From an uncultured Agromyces sp. (lineage in GTDB: Bacteria > Actinomycetota > Actinomycetes > Actinomycetales > Microbacteriaceae), in the NCBI GenBank assembly GCA_913053875.1, contig CAJXGN010000003.1, positions 270,864 through 334,863 on the forward strand: a stretch of DNA of 64,000 nt, written 5' to 3'. A program made the translations under genes and the position numbers. Below are positions 1 through 8,747 of the stretch, piece by piece (within the stretch, counting starts at the first letter, position 1; each line of letters begins with the position of its first letter). The notes beneath the pieces are model-generated. The model did no database searches. It was not told the DNA's origin and saw only the letters and a list, made by a program, of their open reading frames with translations.

Positions 1-932
1 TCGTCGCGTTCACGACCGTGCAGGCGCGCCTGCTGTTCCCGATGCTCGGCATCATGCGGGTCGCGCTCGACGTGCAGACCTCCATGGCGCTGTTCGCCCG
101 CATCTTCGAGTACCTCGACCTGCGGCCGGCGATCACGGATGCCCCCGAGGCGATCGACGTCCCCACCGGCGACGCGCTCGGGCGGGTCGAGTTCGACGGC
201 GTCTCGTTCGCGTACCCCGACGCCGCGGGCGACGCGCGCCCCACCATCGACGACATGAGCTTCCGCATCGAGCCCGGGCAGTACGCCGCGTTCGTCGGTC
301 CGTCCGGGGCCGGCAAGACGACCGTGTCGTACCTCGTGCCGCGCCTGTTCGACGCGACGAGCGGCTCGGTGCGGTTCGCGGGGGAGGACGTGCGCGACCT
401 GTGCGGCGACTCGCTGCTCTCGCACGTCGGCATCGTCAGCCAGGAGACGTACCTGTTCCACGCGTCGATCTCCGACAACCTCCGGTATGCGAAGCCGGAT
501 GCCTCGGATGCGGAGCTCGAACGCGCCGCGCGCGCCGCCAACATGCACGAGACGATCATGTCGTTCCCCGACGGGTACGACACGCTCGTGGGCGAGCGCG
601 GCTACCGCCTCTCGGGCGGGGAGAAGCAGCGCATCGCGATCGCGCGCGTGCTGCTGAAGGACCCCGAGGTGCTCGTGCTCGACGAGGCGACGAGCGCGCT
701 CGACACCATCTCGGAACGCGTCGTGCAGGACGCGCTCGACGACGCCGCGCGCGGCCGCACCACCATCGCGATCGCGCACCGGCTGTCGACCGTCGTGAGC
801 GCCGACGTCATCTTCGTGGTCGTCGGCGGCCGCATCGTCGAGCGCGGCTCGCACGCCGAGCTGCTGGCCGCCGACGGCGTCTATGCGCGACTCTACGAAC
901 GGCAGGCGGAGGGCGCGCCGGTCGCGGACTGA
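1..932 (+). CDS. ABC exporter, fused permease-ATPase (3' part only)
   Basis: The reading frame is open from the window edge (first full codon at base 3), so the gene begins upstream. The first ~45 visible residues resemble the last helix of an exporter permease domain ('QARLLFPM...SSMALFARIFEYLDL' pattern, ending in the ARIFEYLD linker). The rest is a complete nucleotide-binding domain: Walker A GPSGAGKTT, Q-loop SQET, signature LSGGE, Walker B VLVLDEATSALD and H-loop AHRLST. Known family: half-size ABC exporters that dimerise in the membrane and export lipids, peptides or drugs. The substrate cannot be read from this fragment. It stops 63 bases before the aquaporin gene. Confidence 0.9.
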   Translation, partial: VAFTTVQARLLFPMLGIMRVALDVQTSMALFARIFEYLDLRPAITDAPEAIDVPTGDALGRVEFDGVSFAYPDAAGDARPTIDDMSFRIEPGQYAAFVGPSGAGKTTVSYLVPRLFDATSGSVRFAGEDVRDLCGDSLLSHVGIVSQETYLFHASISDNLRYAKPDASDAELERAARAANMHETIMSFPDGYDTLVGERGYRLSGGEKQRIAIARVLLKDPEVLVLDEATSALDTISERVVQDALDDAARGRTTIAIAHRLSTVVSADVIFVVVGGRIVERGSHAELLAADGVYARLYERQAEGAPVAD

Positions 933-995
933 CCCCCGGGCGGGGTACGTTGCTCCCAGTCGCGCGTGCGCGCGGCGGAGATTGGGGGATTTCCG

Positions 996-1802
996 ATGTC
1001 AGATCCGCGACCCGAGAAGCGCGTGGCGGCGACGCCGCTCGAGCACACGCCGGCCGAGACGCCCGCCGGGCCGTCGACGTTCGCGACGCTCGCCGCCGAG
1101 TTCTTCGGCACGTTCGTGCTCGTGCTGGGCCTCATCAGCGCCGCGCTGTTCGCCTCGGACTTCGGCGTGGGTGACAACGGCAGCTCGCTCGGGGTCGGCT
1201 TCGTCGGCGTCGCGCTCGCCGTGGGCCTCGCGATCATCGCGGGCGCCTACACGTTCGGGCCCATCTCGGGCGGGCACTTCAACCCGGCCGTGACGCTCGG
1301 CCTCGCGGCGGCGGGCCGCTTCCCGTGGCGCGGTACGGCCGGCTACATCGTCGCGCAGGTGCTCGGCGGCGCGGCCGCGACGAGCATCATCGCGCTCATC
1401 GGCTCGTCGCAGGCCGGCTGGTTCGACGCGGCCCGCGAGGGCGGGTTCGCGAGCAACGGGTGGGACGCGCTCTCGCCTGGCGGCTTCGGCTTCGGCGGCA
1501 TGGTCGTGGTCGAGATCGTGTTCACCGCGCTGCTCGTCGCCGTCGTGATCGGCGTCACGCACCCCAGCCGCGGCAACCCGGCGTTCGCCGGCCTCGTGAT
1601 CGGCCTCACGGTCACGCTCATCCACCTCGCGACCATCCCGATCGACAACACGTCGGTGAACCCCGCGCGCTCGATCGCGACCGCGATCTACGGCGGCGGC
1701 GACGCACTGGCGATGCTCTGGGCGTTCATCGTGTTCCCGATCGTGGGCGCGTTGCTCGCGGGCTTCACGTTCCGGCTGCTGTTCGACGGCACGAAGCGAT
1801 AG
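996..1802 (+). CDS. aqpZ: Aquaporin, AqpZ-type water channel
   Basis: A 268-residue MIP-family membrane channel. Both NPA boxes are present (HFNPAVT around residue 96, VNPARS around residue 222). The selectivity-filter pattern fits an orthodox water channel: Phe40 in GTFVLVL, His210 in TLIHLA, Thr219 and Arg225 line up with F43/H174/T183/R189 of E. coli AqpZ, whereas glycerol facilitators lack the His. About six hydrophobic segments are visible, after a ~28-residue polar N-terminal extension. ATG at 996 is chosen because a G-rich ribosome site (TTGGGGGAT) lies just upstream; an in-frame start at 966 is less likely. The gene converges on the DUF305 gene with a 39-base gap. Confidence 0.9.
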   Translation: MSDPRPEKRVAATPLEHTPAETPAGPSTFATLAAEFFGTFVLVLGLISAALFASDFGVGDNGSSLGVGFVGVALAVGLAIIAGAYTFGPISGGHFNPAVTLGLAAAGRFPWRGTAGYIVAQVLGGAAATSIIALIGSSQAGWFDAAREGGFASNGWDALSPGGFGFGGMVVVEIVFTALLVAVVIGVTHPSRGNPAFAGLVIGLTVTLIHLATIPIDNTSVNPARSIATAIYGGGDALAMLWAFIVFPIVGALLAGFTFRLLFDGTKR

Positions 1803-1841
1803 CCACCCGCGCGGAATCGCACGTCGTCCGCGGCGGTCCGG

Positions 1842-2558
1842 TCAGATCTCGACCGGGCCGCCGCGATCGTCGAGCAGGTCGTTCATCAAAGCGATCTCGG
1901 CCGCCTGGCTCTCGAGGATGGCCCGCGCGAGGCTCGTGACCACCGGGTGGGTCGAGCGCGCCAGCAGCGCCTCCGACATCTCGAGCGCGCCCTCGTGGTG
2001 GCGGATCATGAGCGTCAGGAAGATGCGCTCGGCCTCGATGCCCTCGGCGGCGCGCAGCGTCTCGACCTGGTCGAACGTGGCGAGCCCCGGCATCGGGTCG
2101 CCGGGCGAGTGCGTGCTCGCGTCGTGGTCGGCGTGCTCACCCTCGGCGCCCGCGAGCGCGGGGCGGGTCATCCACGTCATCTGCGGCTCGCTGCCGGCCT
2201 GCGGCAGGCCCCACTCCTCCAGCCAGCCGTACATCTGGCCGGCCTGCTGCGCCTGCACGGTCGCCATGTCGTAGGCGAGCCGCTCGATGTCGGGGTCATC
2301 GCTCGTGTCGCGGATGATCAGTGCGAGGTCGACGCCCTGGAGGTGGTGCACCTGCATGTCGCGCGCGAACCCGGCCTCGGCGCTGACCGTCGTCGGGTCG
2401 GCCTGCCCGAGCGTCGAGATGCGCCCGAGCGCGAACGACACCGCGACCAGCGCGACCACGACGAGCGCCCCCACGACGAGTGCGCCGACGCGACCGAGGC
2501 GGCCGCGCTGCGCGGGCGCCTCGGATTCGTCGGGCACCGGCCCGGGGGCATCCGTCAT
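1842..2558 (-). CDS. DUF305 family membrane-anchored protein
   Basis: A 238-residue protein with a short acidic N-terminus, one membrane helix (about residues 25-48, LVVGALVVVALVAVSFALG) and an exported DUF305 domain. It carries the family's two histidine clusters: MQVHHLQGVDLA near the helix and MIRHHEGALEMS near the C-terminus, a four-helix ferritin-like fold often linked to copper or other metal handling. The ATG overlaps the stop of the upstream DUF3105 gene (ATGA), so the two are translationally coupled. This DUF3105-DUF305 order is common in actinobacteria; the biochemical role is not established. Confidence 0.88.
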   Translation of the reverse strand: MTDAPGPVPDESEAPAQRGRLGRVGALVVGALVVVALVAVSFALGRISTLGQADPTTVSAEAGFARDMQVHHLQGVDLALIIRDTSDDPDIERLAYDMATVQAQQAGQMYGWLEEWGLPQAGSEPQMTWMTRPALAGAEGEHADHDASTHSPGDPMPGLATFDQVETLRAAEGIEAERIFLTLMIRHHEGALEMSEALLARSTHPVVTSLARAILESQAAEIALMNDLLDDRGGPVEI

Positions 2559-3226
2559 CAGGACTCGCGGCCGGGGCCGTCGACGCCGCCGGTGCACAGC
2601 GCACCCGGCTCGGGCACGAGGTCGCTGCGCCAGTACTCCTCGAGGTACTCCTCGATGCGCTCGTCATCGGCCGACTCGACCTGCAGCTGCGTGTTCCAGC
2701 CGCTCAGCACGATGGGGGAGGGCAGGCCCTCGAAGGGCGACAGGATGACGTAGCTCGACGGCAGCTTCGCGCGCAGCGCGGAGAGCTCGTCGCCGGAGAG
2801 CGACGGGTCGTAGGTGACCCAGATCGCGCCGTGCTCCATCGAGTGCACGGCGTTCTCGCTCGGCACCTGCTCGGTGTAGACGCCGCAGTTCAGCCATGCG
2901 GGGTTGTGCTCGCCGCCGGCGGGCGGGGTCTGCGGGTAGTCGACCACGCCCTCGACGTGCAGCGAGGAGTTCTCGAAGGTCTGCACGCCCTCGACCTCGG
3001 CGCCCGACCCGCCCGCGGTGTAGTTCGCGGCCTGGGGCGTGAGCACGATCGAGACGATGATCACCGCGACCACGACGACGGCGCCTGCGATCGCGGCGCC
3101 GATGCCGATGCGCTTGTTGCGCTTCTGGCGGGCCTGCTCGCGCTTGTAGGCCTCGAGCTTCTTCGCTCGCTGCTCGGCGCGCTGCTGCTTGACGGTCGGC
3201 TTCTTGCCGGGCGGGGTCGCACTCAC
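2558..3226 (-). CDS. DUF3105 family membrane-anchored protein
   Basis: A 222-residue protein. A highly basic, coiled N-terminus (many Lys, Arg and Gln, residues ~5-42) precedes one membrane helix (GIGAAIAGAVVVVAVIIVS). The extracytoplasmic DUF3105 domain follows, with the motifs GGEHNPAWLNCGVY and VHSMEHGAIWVTY and a C-terminal Cys, so a Cys/His metal site is plausible. The GTG at 3226 is chosen because an AGAGAGG ribosome site lies 7-8 bases upstream. The stop overlaps the DUF305 start by four bases. Function is unknown; the partner's histidine pairs suggest a joint metal or envelope role (inference). Confidence 0.85.
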   Translation of the reverse strand: MSATPPGKKPTVKQQRAEQRAKKLEAYKREQARQKRNKRIGIGAAIAGAVVVVAVIIVSIVLTPQAANYTAGGSGAEVEGVQTFENSSLHVEGVVDYPQTPPAGGEHNPAWLNCGVYTEQVPSENAVHSMEHGAIWVTYDPSLSGDELSALRAKLPSSYVILSPFEGLPSPIVLSGWNTQLQVESADDERIEEYLEEYWRSDLVPEPGALCTGGVDGPGRES

Positions 3227-3502
3227 GGGTGTGCCTCTCTCGAACCTGGGGGGTTGCTCCATTCGAACGTATCGGACCGGCGGATCTCTTCCCAGAGGCG
3301 GCATCCGCAGTGCATTCACAGGGGCGGGTGGGGCGAGCGGATGACACGTGCCGATCCGTGCCGCTAGAGTCGTAGCCGTGATCCCTTCGCTGTGTTGTCG
3401 CTGAACGTCGCTCATCCCGCCGGTCTCCCGGCATGACCGATCGCTCGCCGCATCCGGCCCGCGCCTCCGCAGCGCCCGGCGAGCAGACGTGAAGGACAAC
3501 GA

Positions 3503-4867
<1,365 letters not shown>

Positions 4868-4965
4868 AGACGTCAGTTTTCAGGAACGAGACGCGTCCAG
4901 GCATCCGAACCAGGCGCACATTCAGCCCACAGACTTGATCCGACCCCGATTCGAGGAACATCACC

Positions 4966-6126
4966 ATGACCACTCCTGAAAAGCGCCTCGGCTTCGCCAC
5001 GCGCGCGGTGCACGCCGGCCAGGCGTTCGACCCCACGACCGGCGCGGTGATCCCGCCCGTGCACCTCACCTCGACCTACGTGCAGGACGGCATCGGCGGC
5101 CTCCGCGGCGGCTACGAGTACTCGCGCGGCGGCAACCCCACGCGCACCGCGCTCGAGACCCAGCTCGCCGCGCTCGAGGGCGGCACGCACGGCCTCAGCT
5201 TCGCGTCGGGCCTCGCCGCCGAGGACGCCCTGCTGCGCGCGGTGCTCGCGCCCGGCGACCACGTCGTCATCGGCAACGACGTCTACGGCGGCACGCACCG
5301 CCTCATCAACCGCATCCACGGTGCCTGGGGCATCCGCCACTCGACCGTCGACACCAGCGACCTCGACGCGGTTCGCGCCGCGATCGAGCCGGCCACGAAG
5401 GTGCTCTGGGTCGAGACCCCGTCGAACCCGCTCATGAAGATCTCGGACGTCGCGGCCCTCGTCGCACTCGGCCACGAGGCCGGCACGCTCGTCGTGGTCG
5501 ACAACACGTTCGCCTCGCCCGCGCTGCAGCAGCCGCTCGCGCTCGGCGCCGACGTCGTCGTGCATTCGACGACCAAGTACCTCGGCGGCCACTCCGACGT
5601 GGTCGGCGGCGCCCTCATCACGAGCGACGACGAGCTCGAGCAGCAGGTGCGGTTCATCCAGTTCGCGGCGGGCGCGGTGTCGGCCCCGTTCGACGCGTTC
5701 CTCACCAGCCGCGGCATCAAGACACTGGCATTGCGGATGCGGCAGCACTCGGCCTCCGCGCAGCAGATCGCCGAGTCCGTGCTCGACCACCCCGCGCTCA
5801 CCCGGGTGCTGTACCCGGGGCTGCCGTCGCACCCGGGCCACGCGCTCGCCGCGTCGCAGATGTCGGGCTTCGGCGGCATGCTCACGCTCGACTTCGCGGG
5901 CGGCGCTGCCGCCGCGCGTCGCTTCGCCGAGACGACGTCGCTGTTCCAGCTCGCCGAGTCGCTCGGCGGCGTCGAGTCGCTCGTCAACTACCCGTCCGAG
6001 ATGACCCACGCGTCCGTCAAGGGCACCCCCGCCGAGGTGCCCGAGTCGATCGTGCGCCTGTCGGTCGGCGTCGAGGAGACCGCGGACCTGGTCGCCGACG
6101 TCGTCGACGCGCTCGACCGGCTGTAG
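4966..6126 (+). CDS. metB: Cystathionine gamma-synthase (Cys/Met metabolism PLP enzyme)
   Basis: A 386-residue trans-sulfuration enzyme of the Cys/Met PLP family. The PLP lysine is Lys204 in HSTTKYLGGHSD; other family motifs are EYSRGGNPTRTALE, VWVETPSNP-type (here LWVETPSNP) and VDNTFASP. It forms cystathionine from an activated homoserine ester and cysteine; cystathionine gamma-lyases are close relatives and cannot be fully excluded from sequence alone. Its position directly behind cbs would let the cell run sulfur in either direction between Cys and Met. ATG at 4966 follows GAGGAACATCACC. A GC-rich inverted stretch after the stop (about 6127-6160) may terminate transcription. Confidence 0.9.
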   Translation: MTTPEKRLGFATRAVHAGQAFDPTTGAVIPPVHLTSTYVQDGIGGLRGGYEYSRGGNPTRTALETQLAALEGGTHGLSFASGLAAEDALLRAVLAPGDHVVIGNDVYGGTHRLINRIHGAWGIRHSTVDTSDLDAVRAAIEPATKVLWVETPSNPLMKISDVAALVALGHEAGTLVVVDNTFASPALQQPLALGADVVVHSTTKYLGGHSDVVGGALITSDDELEQQVRFIQFAAGAVSAPFDAFLTSRGIKTLALRMRQHSASAQQIAESVLDHPALTRVLYPGLPSHPGHALAASQMSGFGGMLTLDFAGGAAAARRFAETTSLFQLAESLGGVESLVNYPSEMTHASVKGTPAEVPESIVRLSVGVEETADLVADVVDALDRL

Positions 6127-6239
6127 CGCGGGCGCGGCGCCGCGGCGCGGCATCCGCTCGACCCTGCCTCGCCCTGCCCGGGCCGGGCCGTCGGCGCCAG
6201 CCTCTGGCGGGTCGCGTGCCGGTGCGGTATGACGGTCAC

Positions 6240-6899
6240 ATGAGGGAAGATGCGGTCACCCGCTGGGTGGAGCGGTACCGACGGGCGTGGCTGTCGAACG
6301 ACCCGGGCGATATCCGCGCGCTCTTCACCGAGCACGCGGAGTACACGAACACGCCGGGCACCGAGCCGTACCGCGGGCACGACGAGATCGTGTCGTGGTG
6401 GCTGGAGGAGGCCGACGGCCCCGACGAGACCACGTTCACGTGGGAACCGCTGCTCGTGGGCGACACCCGCGCGATCATCGAGGGACGCACGGTCTACCGG
6501 GGCTCGACCGCGTACCGCAACCTCTGGGTGATCGACCTGGCGCCCGATGGGCGCGCCACCGCGTTCACCGAGTGGTGGGTCGAGGAGGAGGCCGACGACC
6601 TCGAGTTCGGGCAGGACGACGCGGACGACGGGTTCGACGACGACGACGAGGACGCCGGCGACGCCGACGCGGACGAGGACGCCGACGAGGACGAGTCGGA
6701 CGATTTCAGCGACGACACCGACGACCTCGACGACGACGAGTACGACTGGGACGATGACGACGAGGAGGAGTCGGCCGAGGACGACGCCGAGGACGACGCC
6801 GAGGACGACTTCGACGACGACCTCGACTACGACTACGACGACGACGTGGACGTCGACATCGACGGGGAGGACGCGCCGGACCCGGACGCCTCGCGCTGA
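6240..6899 (+). CDS. NTF2/SnoaL-fold protein with a long acidic tail
   Basis: A 219-residue protein. Residues ~1-115 are a SnoaL-like NTF2-fold domain (VTRWVERYRRAWLSNDPGDI..., EPYRGHDEIVSWW, TAFTEWWVEEE), usually a small-molecule binding or ester-cyclase fold. From about residue 116 to 218 the protein is almost only Asp and Glu with scattered Ala, Gly, Tyr, Phe and Trp, and has no Lys or Arg until the very last residue. The tail is coded by runs of GAC/GAG triplets. The ATG at 6240 is preferred; one at 6216 is in frame. Neighbours (metB, aldo/keto reductase) give no clue. The tail could mimic nucleic acid or bind cations or basic proteins (inference). Confidence 0.75.
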   Translation: MREDAVTRWVERYRRAWLSNDPGDIRALFTEHAEYTNTPGTEPYRGHDEIVSWWLEEADGPDETTFTWEPLLVGDTRAIIEGRTVYRGSTAYRNLWVIDLAPDGRATAFTEWWVEEEADDLEFGQDDADDGFDDDDEDAGDADADEDADEDESDDFSDDTDDLDDDEYDWDDDDEEESAEDDAEDDAEDDFDDDLDYDYDDDVDVDIDGEDAPDPDASR

Positions 6900-6922
6900 C
6901 GGGAGTCGGGGAGGATGGAGAC

Positions 6923-7753
6923 ATGACCGCTCCCCTGCGCGCGTTGAACGACGGCAACTCCCTCCCGCAGCTCGGCCTCGGCACCTACCAGCTGAACGAC
7001 GGCGAGGGCGTGGCCGCGATGGTCGCCGCACTCGAGTCGGGCTACCGCATGCTCGACACCGCGGTGAACTACGGCAACGAGGAGGCGGTGGGCGAGGCGC
7101 TGCACCGATCGGGGGTCGATCGCAGCGACGTCGCGGTCACCTCGAAGCTGCCGGGCCGCGACCACGGGTTCGACGAGACGCTCGCGAGCATCGAGGGGTC
7201 GCTCGAGCGGCTCGGCCTCGACTGGATCGACCTGCACCTCATCCACTGGCCCAACCCGAGCGTCGACAGGTACGTCGACGCGTGGCGGGCCATGATCAAG
7301 GCGCGCGAGCGTGGCATGGTGCGCTCGATCGGTGTCTCGAACTTCACCATCGGGCACCTGACCCGCCTCATCGACGAGACGGGCGTCGTGCCGGCGGTCA
7401 ACCAGGTCGAACTGCACCCGTACTTCCCGCAGGGCGAGCAGCGGGCGTTCCACGCCGAGCAGGGCATCGTGACCGAGAGCTGGAGCCCGCTCGCGCGCCG
7501 TACCGAGCTGCTGTCCGAGCCGGTCGTGACGGAGATCGCCTCCGCGCACGGGCGCACCGCGACGCAGGTGGTGCTGCGCTGGCACGTGCAGCTGGGGTCG
7601 ATCCCGATTCCGAAGTCGTCGGATGCCTCGCGGCAGCGCGAGAACCTCGACGTGTTCGACTTCACGCTGGCGCAGGACGAGGTCGACGCGATCTCGGGGC
7701 TCGAGCGCGGCCGGCTGTGGGACGGCGACCCGGAGACGCACGAGGAGATGTAG
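6923..7753 (+). CDS. Aldo/keto reductase
   Basis: A 276-residue NADPH-dependent oxidoreductase of the AKR superfamily, close to the 2,5-diketo-D-gluconate reductase group. The catalytic tetrad is complete: Asp45 and Tyr50 in MLDTAVNYGNE, Lys75 in VTSKLPG and His108 in DLHLIHWP. The cofactor-binding C-terminus is also visible (PIPKSSDASRQRENL). Full length for the family, with ATG 6923 preceded by GGGGAGGATGGAGAC. It lies 23 bases after the acidic-tail gene on the same strand and may be cotranscribed. Substrate unknown; reduction of aldoses, methylglyoxal or diketones is typical. Confidence 0.9.
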   Translation: MTAPLRALNDGNSLPQLGLGTYQLNDGEGVAAMVAALESGYRMLDTAVNYGNEEAVGEALHRSGVDRSDVAVTSKLPGRDHGFDETLASIEGSLERLGLDWIDLHLIHWPNPSVDRYVDAWRAMIKARERGMVRSIGVSNFTIGHLTRLIDETGVVPAVNQVELHPYFPQGEQRAFHAEQGIVTESWSPLARRTELLSEPVVTEIASAHGRTATQVVLRWHVQLGSIPIPKSSDASRQRENLDVFDFTLAQDEVDAISGLERGRLWDGDPETHEEM

Positions 7754-7841
7754 GCGCGGGGGCGCCGTGGCGCCCCATGCGCGCGCCCCGCGCGCTCGTC
7801 CGCCCCGCGCCGCGCCGCCTCGCCCGCGCCCCACGGTGGTG

Positions 7842-7901
7842 GACGACCGTTCGTCGGTTCGCCGACCGAACGTTCGGTCGGCCAGCTGACGAACGGTCGT
7901 C
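7842..7901. repeat. Nested palindromes (14-bp arms around a 22-bp palindrome)
   Basis: An exact 14-bp inverted repeat (GACGACCGTTCGTC at 7842-7855 and its complement at 7888-7901) encloses a perfect 22-bp palindrome at 7861-7882 centred on AACGTT. Inner and outer arms share the element CGACCGWWCG, giving four related half-sites. It lies between the aldo/keto reductase and the arabinose operon. It could be a factor-independent terminator, although no T-run follows, or a TetR-type operator whose regulator is not nearby. Confidence 0.7.
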
Positions 7902-7944
7902 GACCGCGACGACGACGCGTCCGATGGTGTTGCCCGGCGCGATC

Positions 7945-7977
7945 GTGAGCGCTAACGTGGGTTCCGTTAGCGCTCAC
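7945..7977 (+). promoter_or_regulatory. Twin LacI-type operator of the arabinose operon
   Basis: GTGAGCGCTAAC (7945-7956) and GTTAGCGCTCAC (7966-7977) are exact reverse complements separated by nine bases. Each is itself a near-palindrome with the central GCGC/CG typical of LacI-family operators, and the two centres are 21 bp (two helical turns) apart. The site ends 41 bases before araD. The adjacent LacI-type regulator gene (12090-13346) is the obvious candidate binder; this is inferred from position. Confidence 0.75.
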
Positions 7978-8018
7978 GGAATGACGCGCAGCGCACGACC
8001 GACGTCGAAGGAGACCGC

Positions 8019-8747
8019 ATGGCCCCGCCCGCGCCCCAGTACCCCGAGTTCGGGCCCGAGGTCGAGGCATCCATCGCCGCGGTGCGGGAGGACGTCGCGC
8101 GGCTGCACGGCGAGCTCACCCGCTACGGGCTCGTGATCTGGACGGGCGGCAACGTGTCGGGCCGCGTGCCCGGCGCCGACCTGTTCGTGATCAAGCCGTC
8201 GGGCGTCTCGTACGACGACCTCGCGCCCGACAACATGATCCTCTGCGACCTCGACGGCGACGTGGTGCCGGGCAGCGCCGGCTCGGAGCGCAACCCGTCG
8301 AGCGACACCGCCGCGCACGCCTACGTCTACCGGCACATGCCCGAGGTCGGCGGCGTCGTGCACACTCACTCGACGTTCGCGGTCGCGTGGGCGGCGCGCG
8401 GCGAGGAGATCCCGTGCGTGATCACGGGCATGGCCGACGAGTTCGGCGGGCCGATCCCGGTTGGGCCGTTCGCGATCATCGGCGACGACTCGATCGGCCG
8501 CGGCATCGTCGAGACGCTCACCGGGCACCGCTCGCGCGCCGTGCTCATGCAGAACCACGGCCCGTTCACGATCGGCGTGAACGCGAAGGACGCCGTGAAG
8601 GCGGCGGTGATGGTCGAGGATGCCGCGCGCAGCGTGCACTACGCCCGCGAGGCGGGGCCGCTCATCCCCATTTCGCAGGAGCAGATCGACGCGCTGTACG
8701 CGCGCTACCAGAACGTGTACGGCCAGGGCGGGGACGCACGGCGATGA
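8019..8747 (+). CDS. araD: L-ribulose-5-phosphate 4-epimerase
   Basis: A 242-residue class II aldolase-fold enzyme that converts L-ribulose 5-phosphate to D-xylulose 5-phosphate, the last step of L-arabinose entry to the pentose phosphate pathway. It keeps the AraD landmarks: GGNVSGR, KPSGVSYDDL, PSSDTAAHAYVYRHMPEVGG, the zinc pair VVHTHST (His115, His117), Asp96 and the third zinc His in MQNHGPFTIG. ATG 8019 has a clear ribosome site (GAAGGAGA, 8 bases upstream). The stop overlaps the araB start (ATGA), so the first two genes are coupled. The twin operator upstream suggests arabinose-responsive repression. Confidence 0.92.
   Translation: MAPPAPQYPEFGPEVEASIAAVREDVARLHGELTRYGLVIWTGGNVSGRVPGADLFVIKPSGVSYDDLAPDNMILCDLDGDVVPGSAGSERNPSSDTAAHAYVYRHMPEVGGVVHTHSTFAVAWAARGEEIPCVITGMADEFGGPIPVGPFAIIGDDSIGRGIVETLTGHRSRAVLMQNHGPFTIGVNAKDAVKAAVMVEDAARSVHYAREAGPLIPISQEQIDALYARYQNVYGQGGDARR

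Noticed and set aside
3227..3502. SAM or other riboswitch before cbs/metB
   Set aside because: No recognisable conserved aptamer pattern; only short GC stems.
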